A stretch of 64,000 nucleotides of DNA from Massospora cicadina (Eukaryota > Entomophthoromycota > Entomophthoromycetes > Entomophthorales > Entomophthoraceae). This document shows positions 43,310-54,756 of the stretch, one piece after another; the stretch's first letter is position 1, and each line of letters begins with the position of its first letter. Under the pieces are notes generated by a model. It had not been told where the DNA came from and ran no database searches. It saw nothing but the letters and a program-made list of their open reading frames with translations. The stretch covers positions 1 through 64,000 of the forward strand of contig JAKSZP010010625.1 in NCBI GenBank assembly GCA_022478985.1, written 5' to 3'. Made by a program: the position numbers and the translations under genes.

Positions 43310-46300
43310 CTCAGTGTCAATAGGGACATTAAACATTGTGGGAGCCAGGGCTCAAACGTCCCAAGCCAAAAAGCTGGACTTCCTGTGAAAACCCCCCATA
43401 GATATCTTGGCAATCCAAGAAACCCACTGTCTACAGGAGGAAGAGGGATCCTGGTCGGCCAAGGTCTCACCATCCCTATTGGTATGGATGACACACTGTG
43501 GGGTGGTCATCAGAAATAACAAAAAATTAAAAATCACTAACTCCTCTTCATATATGCATGGCCACATCCTGATAGCAACAATCGCAAGCTAAAAGGACAC
43601 AACCTCAATAGCATGCATCTACGCACTGTGCACCGCAGCTGAGAGGAAACAATTCCTCAAAACCATCCCAACACTCACCCTCCCACCAGATACCATCCTG
43701 TTGGGTGACTTCAACTGCTGGGATAACCCCAACTCGGACCAATGGCCTAACCACAGGGGATACCCCCAGGGCACATTGAATTCCATGCAATGGAGGCATC
43801 CCTTGGCCTACAAGATACCCTCCCCCAGGACACCACTCCTTCCCCACATGACCTGACCCAACATACGTTAGGGAATGTACATCTCAATGAGCTGCATCAA
43901 CTTCATCCTCACATTGAAAACCCACCTCTTGAACATCTCCAACTTCTCAACACAAAAGATCAATTTCTCTGACCACCTACTTGCTTTGGTGCAGCTTTCT
44001 CCAACCCAAACTCCCACACAGGCGTCGATCTGGAGGAAGCTACACCTGGAAAACATAAATTGCCCAAAATATCTGATTGGGTCGAACACAAGGCCATGAA
44101 CCCAAAATATGCCACTGCATTCATATCAGACCCCATCAAAACCTGGGCAAATTTCAAAGCCAAACTAATAAGCAAAACTCACCATTTGCCTCACATAAGT
44201 ACACCGTTGACACATCCACAATTAGACGCACCTTGGTGGCTCTGGACCACCTCAAGCTCAACACCCCAATGTCTAGCTATAGCCACAACTGGGGTGCAAA
44301 TGGGCGGAAATATCCGCCTGCCTAAACTCCCTCATCTTTAAACACCAGCACAGAACCAAAGTATCAAGAAAAAGTAAGTTTATAAAAAAGGCGAAACCTG
44401 ATTAATGTACTATTAAGCCAATTTCATCCCTGCATCAACAAGGACGTGTGCGCACAGGTCTGCAAAGATGACAGCACCGTGGCAACTGACCCAGTGGAGG
44501 TCAAGGCGGAAGTACAATACTACTACACCAAACTATATCATGACACCCCAACCAACTCCCAAAAGATTAAAGATTTTATACACACCACTGGAATTTAAAG
44601 TGCACCTCCAGACTATAACCTCATAAACCTAATCACACAGGAGGAGCTCTGGGACACAGTCTATGGTGCACCGTGTAGGAAATGCCCAGGGCCTGATGGG
44701 TTACCCTATGAATTCTACAAAAAATACTTTAAGCAAATTGCCCCCCTCCTATTGACATCTATGAACCAGTGCATGCTGGAGACACGCCTCCTACCTGGTC
44801 GCCAGGACTTCTATGTCACAACCTTGTTTAAGAAGGGCGACAAACTGGACCTGGCCAACTGGCGCCTAATTGCACTCTCTAACACTGATACAAAACTACT
44901 TACAAAATTTTAGCCATTATTTTAGGCACAATAGCCTTAAAAGTCCTGTCGCCCAATCACTTTGGGTTCATACCAGGGTTTTCAAACTGGACCAATATAC
45001 ACTCCGTTGCCAACATATTCCAGTCCAAAGTAACTGGAGCCCTGGTATTACTAGACCAGGAGAAGGCATATGACCGCGTTAGTTGTCCATACCTGAAGGA
45101 ATGAAAAAGCACCTTCAAACTCCCACACAGATTCATAAACTGGGCGATGCTCCTTACAGAATCGCATCCATGGATGTATACAGCCCTGGCTCCTAACATA
45201 CAAGATTCCACCACACAGAGGGCATAAACAAGGGGACCCCTCAGCCACTGCTAATAAATTTAGTATTAATCCAATCCTTTGCGTCACTGACTCACGCCTC
45301 ATGAGCTTAACCGCACAAGTCCAACCAACAGTCAAGATACTATGCTTTGCGGATAACTGAATGACATTCATAGCTAACAACAATGATGCCTGACAGCTGG
45401 AATGCACCCTAGAACAATATTCCATTGTGAGAAACGCGTCGCTCAATAATAGGAAGCAGAAACAATCCTCCTAGGCAAGTTAATTAACAACTGGGACACA
45501 ACACTAAACCTCACAGACTCCACAAAAGAACAACCCACTCATCCTATTCTTCGCATCACCTCCTTCAACTGACCCTGTACGCCACCTTAGATATGGCTGG
45601 AAACAGGGGGTATGCCAATGAGACAATTGGGAACGATCTACTACTGTAGGTGTCAAAATGCGTCGCCTCCCTCAAGGGAAGATCCCCAGGACTAATGGGG
45701 CAAATAACAGTTGCCAACTCACTCATCCTCTTGATGCTGTGGTTCCCCGCCCACACAATCTCCTTCTCACCTACATTCATATACTCAACCTGAGCACTTA
45801 TCCATGGATGGCTGTGGACTGGGTCCTGGCCACCTGTACGGGTGGAAACACTCTTTGGCCCACGCTCCAGCGGAAACATGGGCCTAATAGACTTTTAAGA
45901 CCATGCCAACCGCATATTGGCCACCTGTAACGGATGAAAACGTCCCAGTTTTTGACTACCATAATGCCTTCAGATTGGCGGATGGATGACAAAAGATTGC
46001 TTGATATGAGGTTCCCACGTGGTAAATGTTTTGACTCATCTTACTCACCAATTCAACCTTGGATTTAGGGAAATTTATAAATGAGAAAACGTACACAGGT
46101 AAGTGAGGATTCAACCTGAAATTAGCCTTGTTTTATGTATTTTCAAAATAAACATGCTGATGAATTTAATCCCAATAACATAGGTATACTGCAAATGACA
46201 CTGGAAAAAAGCAGAGTATTTGTCAGATCAGTTCGCCGCTGAATCCAACTTTTTGTTAAGGAAACAAAAATAGGATTGTCATGGGGTACAAGGTAAGAAA

Positions 46301-47525
46301 AGGCAAGAGTGGCCCTGAGGCCACCAGAGAGACCCACGCGAGGGCAGGAAATGAGAAATTGAGAGAATTCTGAACCGAGTTCAGAATCGCGTTGGCCCAA
46401 CCTTTTTACAGTTGCTCTTCTGGGGAGCCCCTCTGCACTTTTCATTGCACCCTAAAGAACATAAAAATAGCTTGGGAGGGGAACAGCCTAGCGCTGAGCC
46501 CACATGAACCTAAAACCTTAAAATAGCGTTTTGACTTAATATTTGGAAATATGAACCTTGAGTCAAAATGTAATTATTGGTTCAACCTGACCGTTACAGA
46601 ACATGGATAGAGGAAGTCCTAGCCCCAAATTTCTTTTAACAACTCTGGTCTAGAGCGGCGAGGGCCAACTTTGCACAGGCGCTCAAACTATCCAACCCAC
46701 ACAACCCGTCCAGCCTGCTCACATACCTTGCAAACTTCCCCAACACAGCAGGCTCACATGGAACCCCCTCACTTTAAACGCCTCCTCCACATCATTTGGC
46801 ACATAGGGTGGACCGTCACTCTCACAGGCACTAATCAAGGAATGAAATGCCCAGAGCTCACTTCACGCTAAGGAAACCTGAGGACCACCCTCAGAGGGAC
46901 ACACACAATGTGGCCCCATTCATCGCAAGAATCAACTACCTAGATGCTTTAGACATCCCATATGATCTCACAACACAGAAGGCAATATGGAGTTTAACAC
47001 ATCATCTGCTTCTCCAGCCAAGGTTAAGAGCTAACTCGTAGCGTTGCCTCAGAACCTACAAAACAGCATATCTCTTCAACTCTCTTCATGCAGCATGCGC
47101 AGTATGTGGAGGGGATGGCACCCTGCACCACCGCCTCAAAACATGCCCCCCATCTAGTTCCATATGACGGGAATTTGTGCATATGTTAAGAACGCAAAAT
47201 GACCAGGCGCTGTCAATCTCCAGAGGTCTCCTCGCACTCCAACTTTAATCCCAAATACCACCCACACTCCACTCCCTGATTTACCATTGCAATGTGGACA
47301 ATCCTCACTGTAGCACGGGATGCCTTCAAGGGAAATATGCTCACCATCTGTGGGACAATCAGCAGATTTCACCTACACCTACTGGAACACTTTTAAGCCT
47401 GGCTATATGGATGCATGAGACTGAAGCAACAACAACTTGTTGAATCATGGTTCCCAGTCTCATTTCTGCATACAGACCCCTTCCTCCACACCTGCTCCAT
47501 AACATGGGAAACCCCTTCAGAGTAA
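43310..47525 (+). pseudogene. LINE E ORF2: endonuclease-RT-zinc finger
   Basis: Starts around 43310 (SVSIGTLNIVGARA). Endonuclease: AIQETHCLQEEEGSW (43407), GDFNCWDNPNSDQWP, INFSDHLLAL (near 43960). RT from about 44640: CRKCPGPDGLPYEFYKKYF, FKKGDKLDLANWRLIALSNT, LLDQEKAYDRVS, RFINWAMLLTES, then ILCFADN followed by TGA, so FADD is FADN-stop. A solo LTR splits the later part at 45926. The finger at about 47095-47150 is CAVCGGDGTLHHRLKTC (C-x2-C-x7-H-x4-C). It ends ESWFPVSFLHTDPFLHTC, as in LINE A and C. Confidence 0.82.
45926..46598. repeat. Solo LTR (673 bp) inside LINE E ORF2
   Basis: Begins TGTAACGG and ends CCGTTACA, an 8-base inverted terminus typical of gypsy LTRs. It splits the text GLIDF..HA.RILA-T from TWIEEVLAP, which is continuous in LINE A (ILGTWIVAVTAP). 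Possible flanks acctg/acatg, not perfect. No internal region, so it is probably the product of LTR-LTR recombination. No second copy in this window. Confidence 0.8.
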
Positions 47526-47698
47526 GGCATTTAACCCCATATACCTGGCAGTACCAGCTGGCAACAGGGGTAGCTCGTCTACTCTGGGATGCTTAAATCT
47601 CGCTATACTTCACTTCCCCCTATCCCTTTGCATATGTTGGTATTGTCCATCCCCTGTTTAGCTTACCTCGTTAAAATAAAATATAGGTTTAACTATTG

Positions 47699-47800
47699 TG
47701 ACACCCTTGGCTTTAAATAATGAAACAAGTTAGATAAGCTATGAATTGGTCCTTTTAAGGTCGTTAATAAGTTGTTATGGATCACTACGTGATTAAAAGC
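47699..47800 (+). pseudogene. G1 integrase C-terminal GPF motif
   Basis: After the LINE E duplication the frame reads NKLDKLxIGPFKVVNKLLW, the KLD..-GPF-V module at the end of gypsy integrases. Its presence here, 8 kb from the rest of the core, supports the LINE E boundaries independently of the repeats. Confidence 0.75.
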
Positions 47801-48829
47801 CTCTCTGATGGTCATGTCAGAAAATCAACTATAAGCTCTGCTAGTTGGCAGGCTAACCAGTATGAAGACTGTTCAGCCCTTGCCTTTTCACCTTAGGCGT
47901 CAGGGCTAGCAGTGCCAGCTAACCCCTTGGCATGTCACCCATGCCATTTGGGGATCCCCTTTAATCTAAACTACAACCAATGAAATAAATAATAAACTTA
48001 TAACAAAAGTTAGATTAGGCAAAGGAAGATATTTAATGAAAGGGAAGCGCCAGGTATTTGTACTATTTACAAAAGGGCTACTGCGCCCACCGCTAATCTA
48101 TAAGCTCTTCCGCTGATTCTTCCAGCCAACCACTTCTCTTCTTCTACTACTTCTTCTTCTACATTAATCTCTTCCCTGGCGTCAACCCTCTCGCTCCATC
48201 CTTCCCAATGTCCAAATTAGTTTTGGCTCATCCTAGGCCTTAAGTTGCTGGTGAGCCATATAAATAAATAATCTAAATAAACATCAGATTTGTATTCAAC
48301 CTTCAAATTGATAATAATGTGCCAGAAACTACTGCAGGCGCTCGCTTGACTTGGAATATCTCAGCATCTCACCGACATCTATTCTTATCTTATCTTGATA
48401 ATAAATGAGGCACCAGAAACAATCTCAGTCACCTCAAACTCATAATTGTTGGATCCATCAACATCGGATAATTAGGCAGCGAATGTTTGAAGTGAATACA
48501 TCAGCTTTCTGCCATAAATCCCACAATGGACCACAAATGGCAGTTGGCATCAAACTCTGATTCTGCTGACTGATATCAAGTGGATCATCATCAGTTATTA
48601 GTCGCCGGTGATCCTTATAATAATTTGGGGCCAACAATTGTCCCACTTGAACTTAATACCAAACTTGGCGGAATAATAATTTTGGCTCAACCCAAATTGG
48701 AGAGCAACTAACCAGCAATCAAACCAAATAACACGAAATTCAGTCAATAAACCATTCCACTGGGATTGGCCATATCATTCCAAATAATGCTTAATTATTG
48801 GAGGATTCCATCTGGTTAAAATTACGATA
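47801..48829. other. Unassigned interval, LTR-like on the minus strand
   Basis: No recognisable gene. It has a TC-rich block (48110-48190) and A/T-rich stretches such as catataaataaataatctaa near 48258. On the minus strand a short open stretch at 48646-48458 (DPLDISQQNQSLMPTAICGP) could be the start of a Gag, and caattgttggcccc near 48640 could be an LTR edge. I could not find a paired repeat. Confidence 0.3.
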
Positions 48830-49722
48830 GGTCATATCATAAATTTTATGCATGCTAAGCTTTTATGAGCATGCCAATAACTAGCCATACAGTTGCAATC
48901 AATTTGTTATTTATATATACCTACTTATACTAATATTTGGATGTCTGTTTGACATTTTAGTAATTGCTCAATACCATCAAGTTCTTTGGAAATGATAGCT
49001 AATAACTTCTTTTTTAGGCTCTAAACTTAATTCATAGTTACTGATGCCACTAGTGGTTTCCACCTTGTTTTATTTTCGTGACATACATCACCATCAGGTT
49101 TATTGCCACCACTAGGATGCATTATATCACTAAAAGGTATTTGCATTAGAAGAAATGCTGAAAGATGATTATCTGATTAAGTGGTGGCATGCATTAGAAA
49201 TTTAATCAGAATATGCTAATTTCAATATATTTTTTACTAGTAAATTAGTTTGGATGATCTCTAATATGATTATTAGTGTCAATGTCTTTTAGGCTTCTGT
49301 GTAGGAAGCTCTGACATAGAATGCAATCGTTTGAGCTTTGTCAATAACTTTTAGGTTCTAAGGAGGGAGCTCCAAATTAGCATTTTATAATTTATTTAAT
49401 GGATAGTCTTTCTTTACTTATCAAGGATTCTAATAGTTTAGTTTACTGGTTCAAGGGCATGATTTCTACCCTGGGAAATTGAATTGGGGGAAGTAACAGC
49501 CAATAGTATGTCAAATGCTGCAGATCAATAAATGAAAGCTGTCCTACGAAAACTAAAGCTGATGATTCTAATAGGAGTGCACTAGGTTGCTGGGACCCCC
49601 TTAATTTTTGAAATTAATTTACCAATAAAATCATTTTGTTATTGGTTATAATAGATCTATTATTTGGTCATTGCTTAGTATGGAAGTTCCTAAATACTAT
49701 TGTTGAACAGAGGTCAAGTTTT

Positions 49723-51691
49723 GGCTCTTGACTCTCTTTTATTATTTTTTTTCTACTTGGAGTATTTTTTGAGCAATTTTAATAAAAAAAATAAAAGTAA
49801 CCAGCATCTTGTCCTACACCTACCACCTACCTCCCCATTCAATCCCCAATGACCTCAGATTCTCTGACAGCTGCTCCCAAGTGGGGCAGCGGCAAGACCC
49901 CATCCAGCGTTTTCTGTTTGACAGGAAAACGTGCTCAGACTGGTTTGTCAAGTCCTACCAAATCCTCAGGTCAGTTCATTCCGCCCAAGGATCTTAACAT
50001 CCACCTTACAGATGCCCTGGCCATGCCCTGCAGCCCACTCATTCCCCTCACTCCCAGCTGCATTATGGTCTTAGGGCCAAATATAGGAAGTTGTTTCCAG
50101 ATGCAGAAAATGCTTTTATTGACATGGCCCAGGCAGTGATGCTGCTGGCCGGATTTATTGATTTCCTCCCCTATAAGCATTATTTTGATTTCAGCTTTAC
50201 CTGCAAAGTGGACACCGCCACTGCGACCAGCATACCCTTGGTTTTCCAGGGCACCCCTATTCCCACAACGTGCACCCAGCGCCCCACTGACACCACTATG
50301 GTGGTTCAGTTCGCAGGGTTGCCCACTCAACTTCTCTCCACAGTGCTCCATCAGGAGCTGATGGAAGGCTTGGCCGCTTACAGATCCAACCTCATCCTTC
50401 AGTTTGTGGTCCCCAATGGGGTTGCGAACTTTTCTGGGCCTTGGGCATTCACCACAAATAGCCCAAATTTAAACAAAATTGTTTTGTCGATCCCCCCACA
50501 CCATCAGACCTTCTGCCCCTGACCATCCATTCTGGGCCCATGTTGAGGGCAGGCGGACTAAATGTCCATCCTGCTTCTAGTTAATCACTTGAAGAATAAA
50601 TGCACCTATCTTGCTGCATCTGCCATACCGGTGTTGCCTCCATCTGGCCCCCAATACGCCACACACCCCACTGCCTTTCCAGTATGAGGTACAATCCTTC
50701 CCCCTCTCCAAAAACCTGCAGCCAATGCAGCACCCACAACTTAAAATCAGGCCCCTCCTAAGTCCAGTGCTATATGTTCTTCAACCAATCAGGAGACAGC
50801 TTGGATAACAGTTTGGTCCCACGTTATTCTTCAATTGACAGCCACAGCCCATAAATTCACCAACACCAATTTCAATATGATTTGAGCCCATGGACTGCAT
50901 TGGATGAAACTGATGAAGTGTGATATGTTATTGAAGACTCGGAAGTCCAAAGTTTTGAATTTATCCAGGTACAGCATCCCATTCAGACCCCTCAGCGTTT
51001 TTACACCCCCTTCCAAATACATATGTGTACCGCTCTACCAACCAGCTTGCTGTAGCAGCATCTGAGCACTTAGATATTAGTGACATCCGCGAGGGTGCTG
51101 ACAGCTCAGTGGTGATACTATCTAAGGGTATCCCTCCTCCCATTATTGACCTGACCCTGTCCTCACAGGGCAAAAGTGACATCCTCAACCTTAACAAACA
51201 AACAACTGCCGCCATTCAAAAAGTGGCTGTAGCTTTGAAATACAAATCAAAAGCCATCCGCACCATTACTGCTCAGATATCCCAGCTCCCTTCCATCCAC
51301 CTTCATGCAGAAAACTGCTTATCCCAGTACCTAGGTGCAAATTTTGCTGCGGGTAATTTCCAGACCCATCCAATCATCAGCAGACTTGCCCCTCATGTCG
51401 CTGACTACCCCACACCATTACTTGATACCTTGACCCGTACTCATACCTATGAGGAGGAATATGATGATGAGGATGATTCCCCCAATCCCCCTTCCCCTTC
51501 TGCCATGATGGGATGAGCGGCTCGCCGCTGTCCCTACTGGTTAGTGTGCTCTCACTTTGTTTGTGTTTTGCTCGCTCATTTTGTGAGTTTAACTCATTCT
51601 GTTTGAGTAGTCTATTTGTTCATTATTTGCTCTTTGAGCTTCAGTGATGTCCGTCTCCTGTTTATTGTACCTCAAATAAATTTAGCAAAGT
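49723..51691 (+). mobile_element. Half-LINE copy 2
   Basis: 1969 bp, against 1928 bp for copy 1. Flanked by tcaagtttt (49714-49722 and 51692-51700). Starts with a T-run and ends tacctcaaataaattt, followed by the tail. The 3' UTR (51517-51690) lines up with that of copy 1 and, at its end, with LINE E (gt..tgtccat.ccctgttta). No ORF2 sequence. The copies have diverged far more than LINE A and B, so the family is old. Confidence 0.8.
49849..51516 (+). pseudogene. ORF1-like protein of half-LINE 2
   Basis: ATG 49849 (MTSDSLTAAPKWGSGKTP). A second part (50091-50522) contains FDFSFTCKVDTATATS and PTDTTMVVQFAGLPTQLLST, parallel to copy 1 and to the RRM-like region of the LINE ORF1. The knuckle near 50565-50605 reads CPSCF then, one frame off, NHLKNKC. 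The C-terminal part 51025-51516 is open for 163 codons: HLDISDIREGADSSVVILSK, a helical middle, then an acidic end (EEEYDDEDDSPNPPSPS). The acidic tail is unlike the LINE ORF1 tails in this window. Confidence 0.65.
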
Positions 51692-51814
51692 TCAAGTTTT
51701 CAACTAAAACTATTACCAGCTCATATTTGTGCTACCTTTTTTCATACAGGAAGTGGTATTAGTTAAGGAATAAACCCTTGTGAACCTATGCAGTGACCAC
51801 TTTGTAACATCTCA

Positions 51815-54719
51815 GTAAAATCCAGTCAATGAAAATGATTGATAATAAGTGCTTGGCTGTAGATCTCTATTTCCTATAAAATCAAGCTTACATAGCCAAC
51901 AATTTCTTATAGGGGTGATGCTGACTTTCTATCAAATCACCATTTAAAGCAAATAAGTCATGACAAACATCATCATAAGATGAGTGTTGGAACCACTAAA
52001 CACTGTTGTTTAACTGTGTGAACTTAGCTTGGTGTATAAGCCCTGCAACATTTTATAAAACACATTATTTAGTGTTATAACAAGTTTTTCCTATGAGCTA
52101 CAGGTGATAAGCACTTGGATAAGCCAAGTAGGCATTACTCTGTGAATACTTGATCTAAAGCCAAGTGGATATAACATCTTCATATTGATATATATATGTT
52201 GGTCTATAATGTCAGGGAACTGGAGTTCCAATAAAAAACCTGGATTCCATTTTGGATGCTTCCACACCCAGAAAAAAGTCTCAAAACACAGGGTACCGTC
52301 ATTCTGATAGATTGAGGATGGCATAAGTAGCTTCAAGTGATTATGAGAGAAAGATTCTGGTAGTTGGAAAATTGATTTATGGTAGTTGCCACTTGGGGGT
52401 CCAGCCTACTTTTGATAATAACACCAAAACATTAACCAACAGAGCATACTCTCCAATGGCGCCAAAGCTATTGGCTTGGTTCTTCCCTAAGCCTTTTTAT
52501 TGGAAAGGTCGGAGGGTAGAATTAGTTTAGCTTCATGTAGAATTTATTTTTTGGGCTTTGAATTTTATTTAAAATGGTAAAAAAGAGAATCGCCCAACAA
52601 CCTACGCTATGCAGGTTGTCAGGTATAGTCTCTAAGGGATGGGGTGGTCTTAGTATATTTTGAATATCTTGAAATACAAATATTCTTCTCAAACAAACTA
52701 TTTCAGGGTTCAATCTTCCGACTTGGGGGTTGGGTTATCCAACCCTGGGTTTTGATTGGCTGAGTCTTCCTTGCCATCCTCAGAATTTGTTGATGATCTC
52801 AGACTCTGATGGATACCATTTTACTCAAACTTTTGCTAGTGCAACCCTTCATATGTAATTTATTTTTACTGATGTTACCTCAAGTATCAAACCTTTTAAC
52901 ACTATTGGTATTATTATGGAGTTGTATGTGGGGGAAGGATCTTTACCTTTGTGGCACCTACTTTACCTATGTGATGAAATGATTAAATTTGTTTGAACCA
53001 TTTCAACTCAAAATCTGATTCTGAATTATGAATTAAAACACCTCGTGGATTTTCAGATGAGGTCAGCTTAGAGCCAGGATTGTCCCTCCCTGATCTATTC
53101 TTTAGGCAAGAAAGAGCTTAATTATGGCTGGGGAGGGCTCCCCTTTAGGCTGACCTTGAAAGGTCAAAGCCACACTTTTTAAACCTCAGTTCGGGATTTT
53201 ATAGCTTTTTGGCTGTTTTGGCTCATGCCTTACCTGGAATGTCAGAGAGCAATAAGGTTTGGCTGTGAAAACAAAACCTCGAGCTTCTGGGACATTGGAC
53301 CTCCCCAGTTCCTCCATCTTTTTCTTATTGCGCTCGTGATGCCAATGGAATGCCAGAAATCATCTTGAACCCCTTTTTTATGTCAACAAATAAAAATATA
53401 AGGTTATTTTGGGAGCTCAAAACCTTGCTTACCTGCTGTTATTTTTTGACGTTTAGGATTTCCTTAAACTTTGAAGTTTAAAGATGGGTTGGTAATATCA
53501 AACCCTAACAGTTTACCACAGTGGTCCAATTTGGCTGTTGGACCTAATTTGCCGTTGATATACTACATCAAATTTCAAAAATCTGGAGAACGGAATCTTG
53601 GCGCTTCCATTTGTTACAACCTATACCTTAAGGATTGAAACAGATCTGTATGCTTTCAGAACATAATTCTCTGATGATTGATGGAAATGAGTTTGGGTTT
53701 GAAGGAGGGTTACAAGGTGGTATTATTCAGACAGAAGGGCTGTGCTACCCACCTTTCATTGAGGGTATGCATTAGGCCATGGATGTGGCAAGTGGCAGAA
53801 ACCTAGGTTTGGGTTCCCTTTTTGTCCAAAAAGTGATATAGGATTCTGACCTAGAACTTTATCAATGAAAGGCAACAATTTGTTAGACTCTAAGGCGGAG
53901 TTCATTAAAAATGGATCGATGCAGTCTAGGCCTTGCAAAGCCTTGTTTAAAGCGTTCCAGATTCAAAAAAGCAGACTCAGACCAAATTTTTTAAGAAGTA
54001 TAACGAGCTATGGAGTTGTATACATCCCTAAGGAGGTCTGCAGCTAGGCCAATTTAAAAGCTCATCAGATAGTTTATACAACAGGTAATTAAAAAATAAA
54101 GTTGACCAACAGACAAGTTGGTTTGATAAAAACATGTTAAAGGAAATAGGGGATGGGGTAGGATCATTTTGTCTTGACACTAAGTCAAATTCAGCCAAAC
54201 CAAATGGACTACCATTGAGTATAGTATAGTCGCTTAAGCATGCTCAAAATTATGCTCTAAACTAAAGGAAAATTAAGCTGATTGGATATTATGATAATTG
54301 GAATGCAGATCAAATACCAGTATGGAAATATGGGGTAATGACCCACTTTTGTTGATAGCTATGTTTATTTTCAACGCTGTCAGGTTTTTACCAAATTCTC
54401 TCATTTCTAAAAATTCTACTCTATTAATTCACCCAGAACTATTAGAAGGAGAGCATAATTTATTTAATTCTATTAAGGTTAACAATAATGATCAGTTTCA
54501 TCTTGATCAAGGGAAGAAGATTTGATCACTTAGCAATTAATTAGATCAAATAGATCCTGAAACATTACAAAACATATAAATATTTCATCCTTCTGAAAAT
54601 AAAAATTAGGTCGAATTTTAACCTGTTTATGCTTTATTTTATTAATTTTTGGAGAATCCAACTAAGTAACTTAGAGAGAAAACTTGGTCAATTGGAATTA
54701 TAATTCAAAACTTCCAGAG
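51815..54719. other. Intergenic repeat DNA with no recognisable gene
   Basis: From the end of the G1 LTR to the G3 primer site. Stops in all frames, and only short chance ORFs. The last few hundred bases should contain the G3 5' LTR, because the primer site begins at 54720, but its start was not found and no paired 3' LTR was seen. Confidence 0.4.
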
Positions 54720-54737
54720 TGGTGCTCACTACAGGGG
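54720..54737 (+). promoter_or_regulatory. G3 primer-binding site
   Basis: tggtgctcactacagggg, identical to the R1 site and, but for its last base, to the G1 site. It lies 20 bases before the first gag ATG candidate. Confidence 0.65.
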
Positions 54738-54756
54738 TACTCTAAGCTACGCACCA

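Larger units (their letters stand above)
39933..47681 (+). mobile_element. LINE E: LINE C-like element with two LTR insertions
   Basis: Flanked by tatagggttaaccatcg (39916-39932) and tataggtttaactattg (47682-47698), a 17-bp duplication with three changes. Without R2 and the solo LTR it is about 5.27 kb, the same length as LINE A, B and C. The 5' end (aagctttcctttccc) and the 3' end (tacctcgttaaaataaaat) match those of LINE C and the half-LINEs. It is the most decayed of the four relatives and the only one on the plus strand. Confidence 0.85.
12448..51809 (+). mobile_element. G1: Ty3/gypsy element expanded to about 39 kb by nested insertions
   Basis: LTR end, primer site, gag, protease, RT, RNase H, integrase and 3' LTR follow in order on the plus strand when the inserted elements are removed. 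The interruptions are G2 (15977-31272), LINE D (31497-37547), probably an unassigned block around 38210-39310, LINE E (39933-47681) and half-LINE 2 (49723-51691). At each of the four assigned breaks the reading or the LTR resumes with a short duplication. The left part of its 5' LTR may reach back to about 4820. Confidence 0.75.
48830..51809 (+). repeat. G1 3' LTR copy, split by half-LINE 2
   Basis: 49430-49722 together with 51701-51809 match the 5' LTR piece 12448-12840, and 49230-49400 matches 4820-5000. It ends ...tttgtaaca at 51809. The left boundary is not established, so the start given is a guess. The empty site in the other copy (gaacttaggtcaaagttt, 12720 area) shows where half-LINE 2 entered. 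Confidence 0.55.

Noticed and set aside
46143..46445. 100-codon minus-strand ORF in the solo LTR
   Set aside because: Lies wholly in an LTR that interrupts a LINE; no recognisable content.
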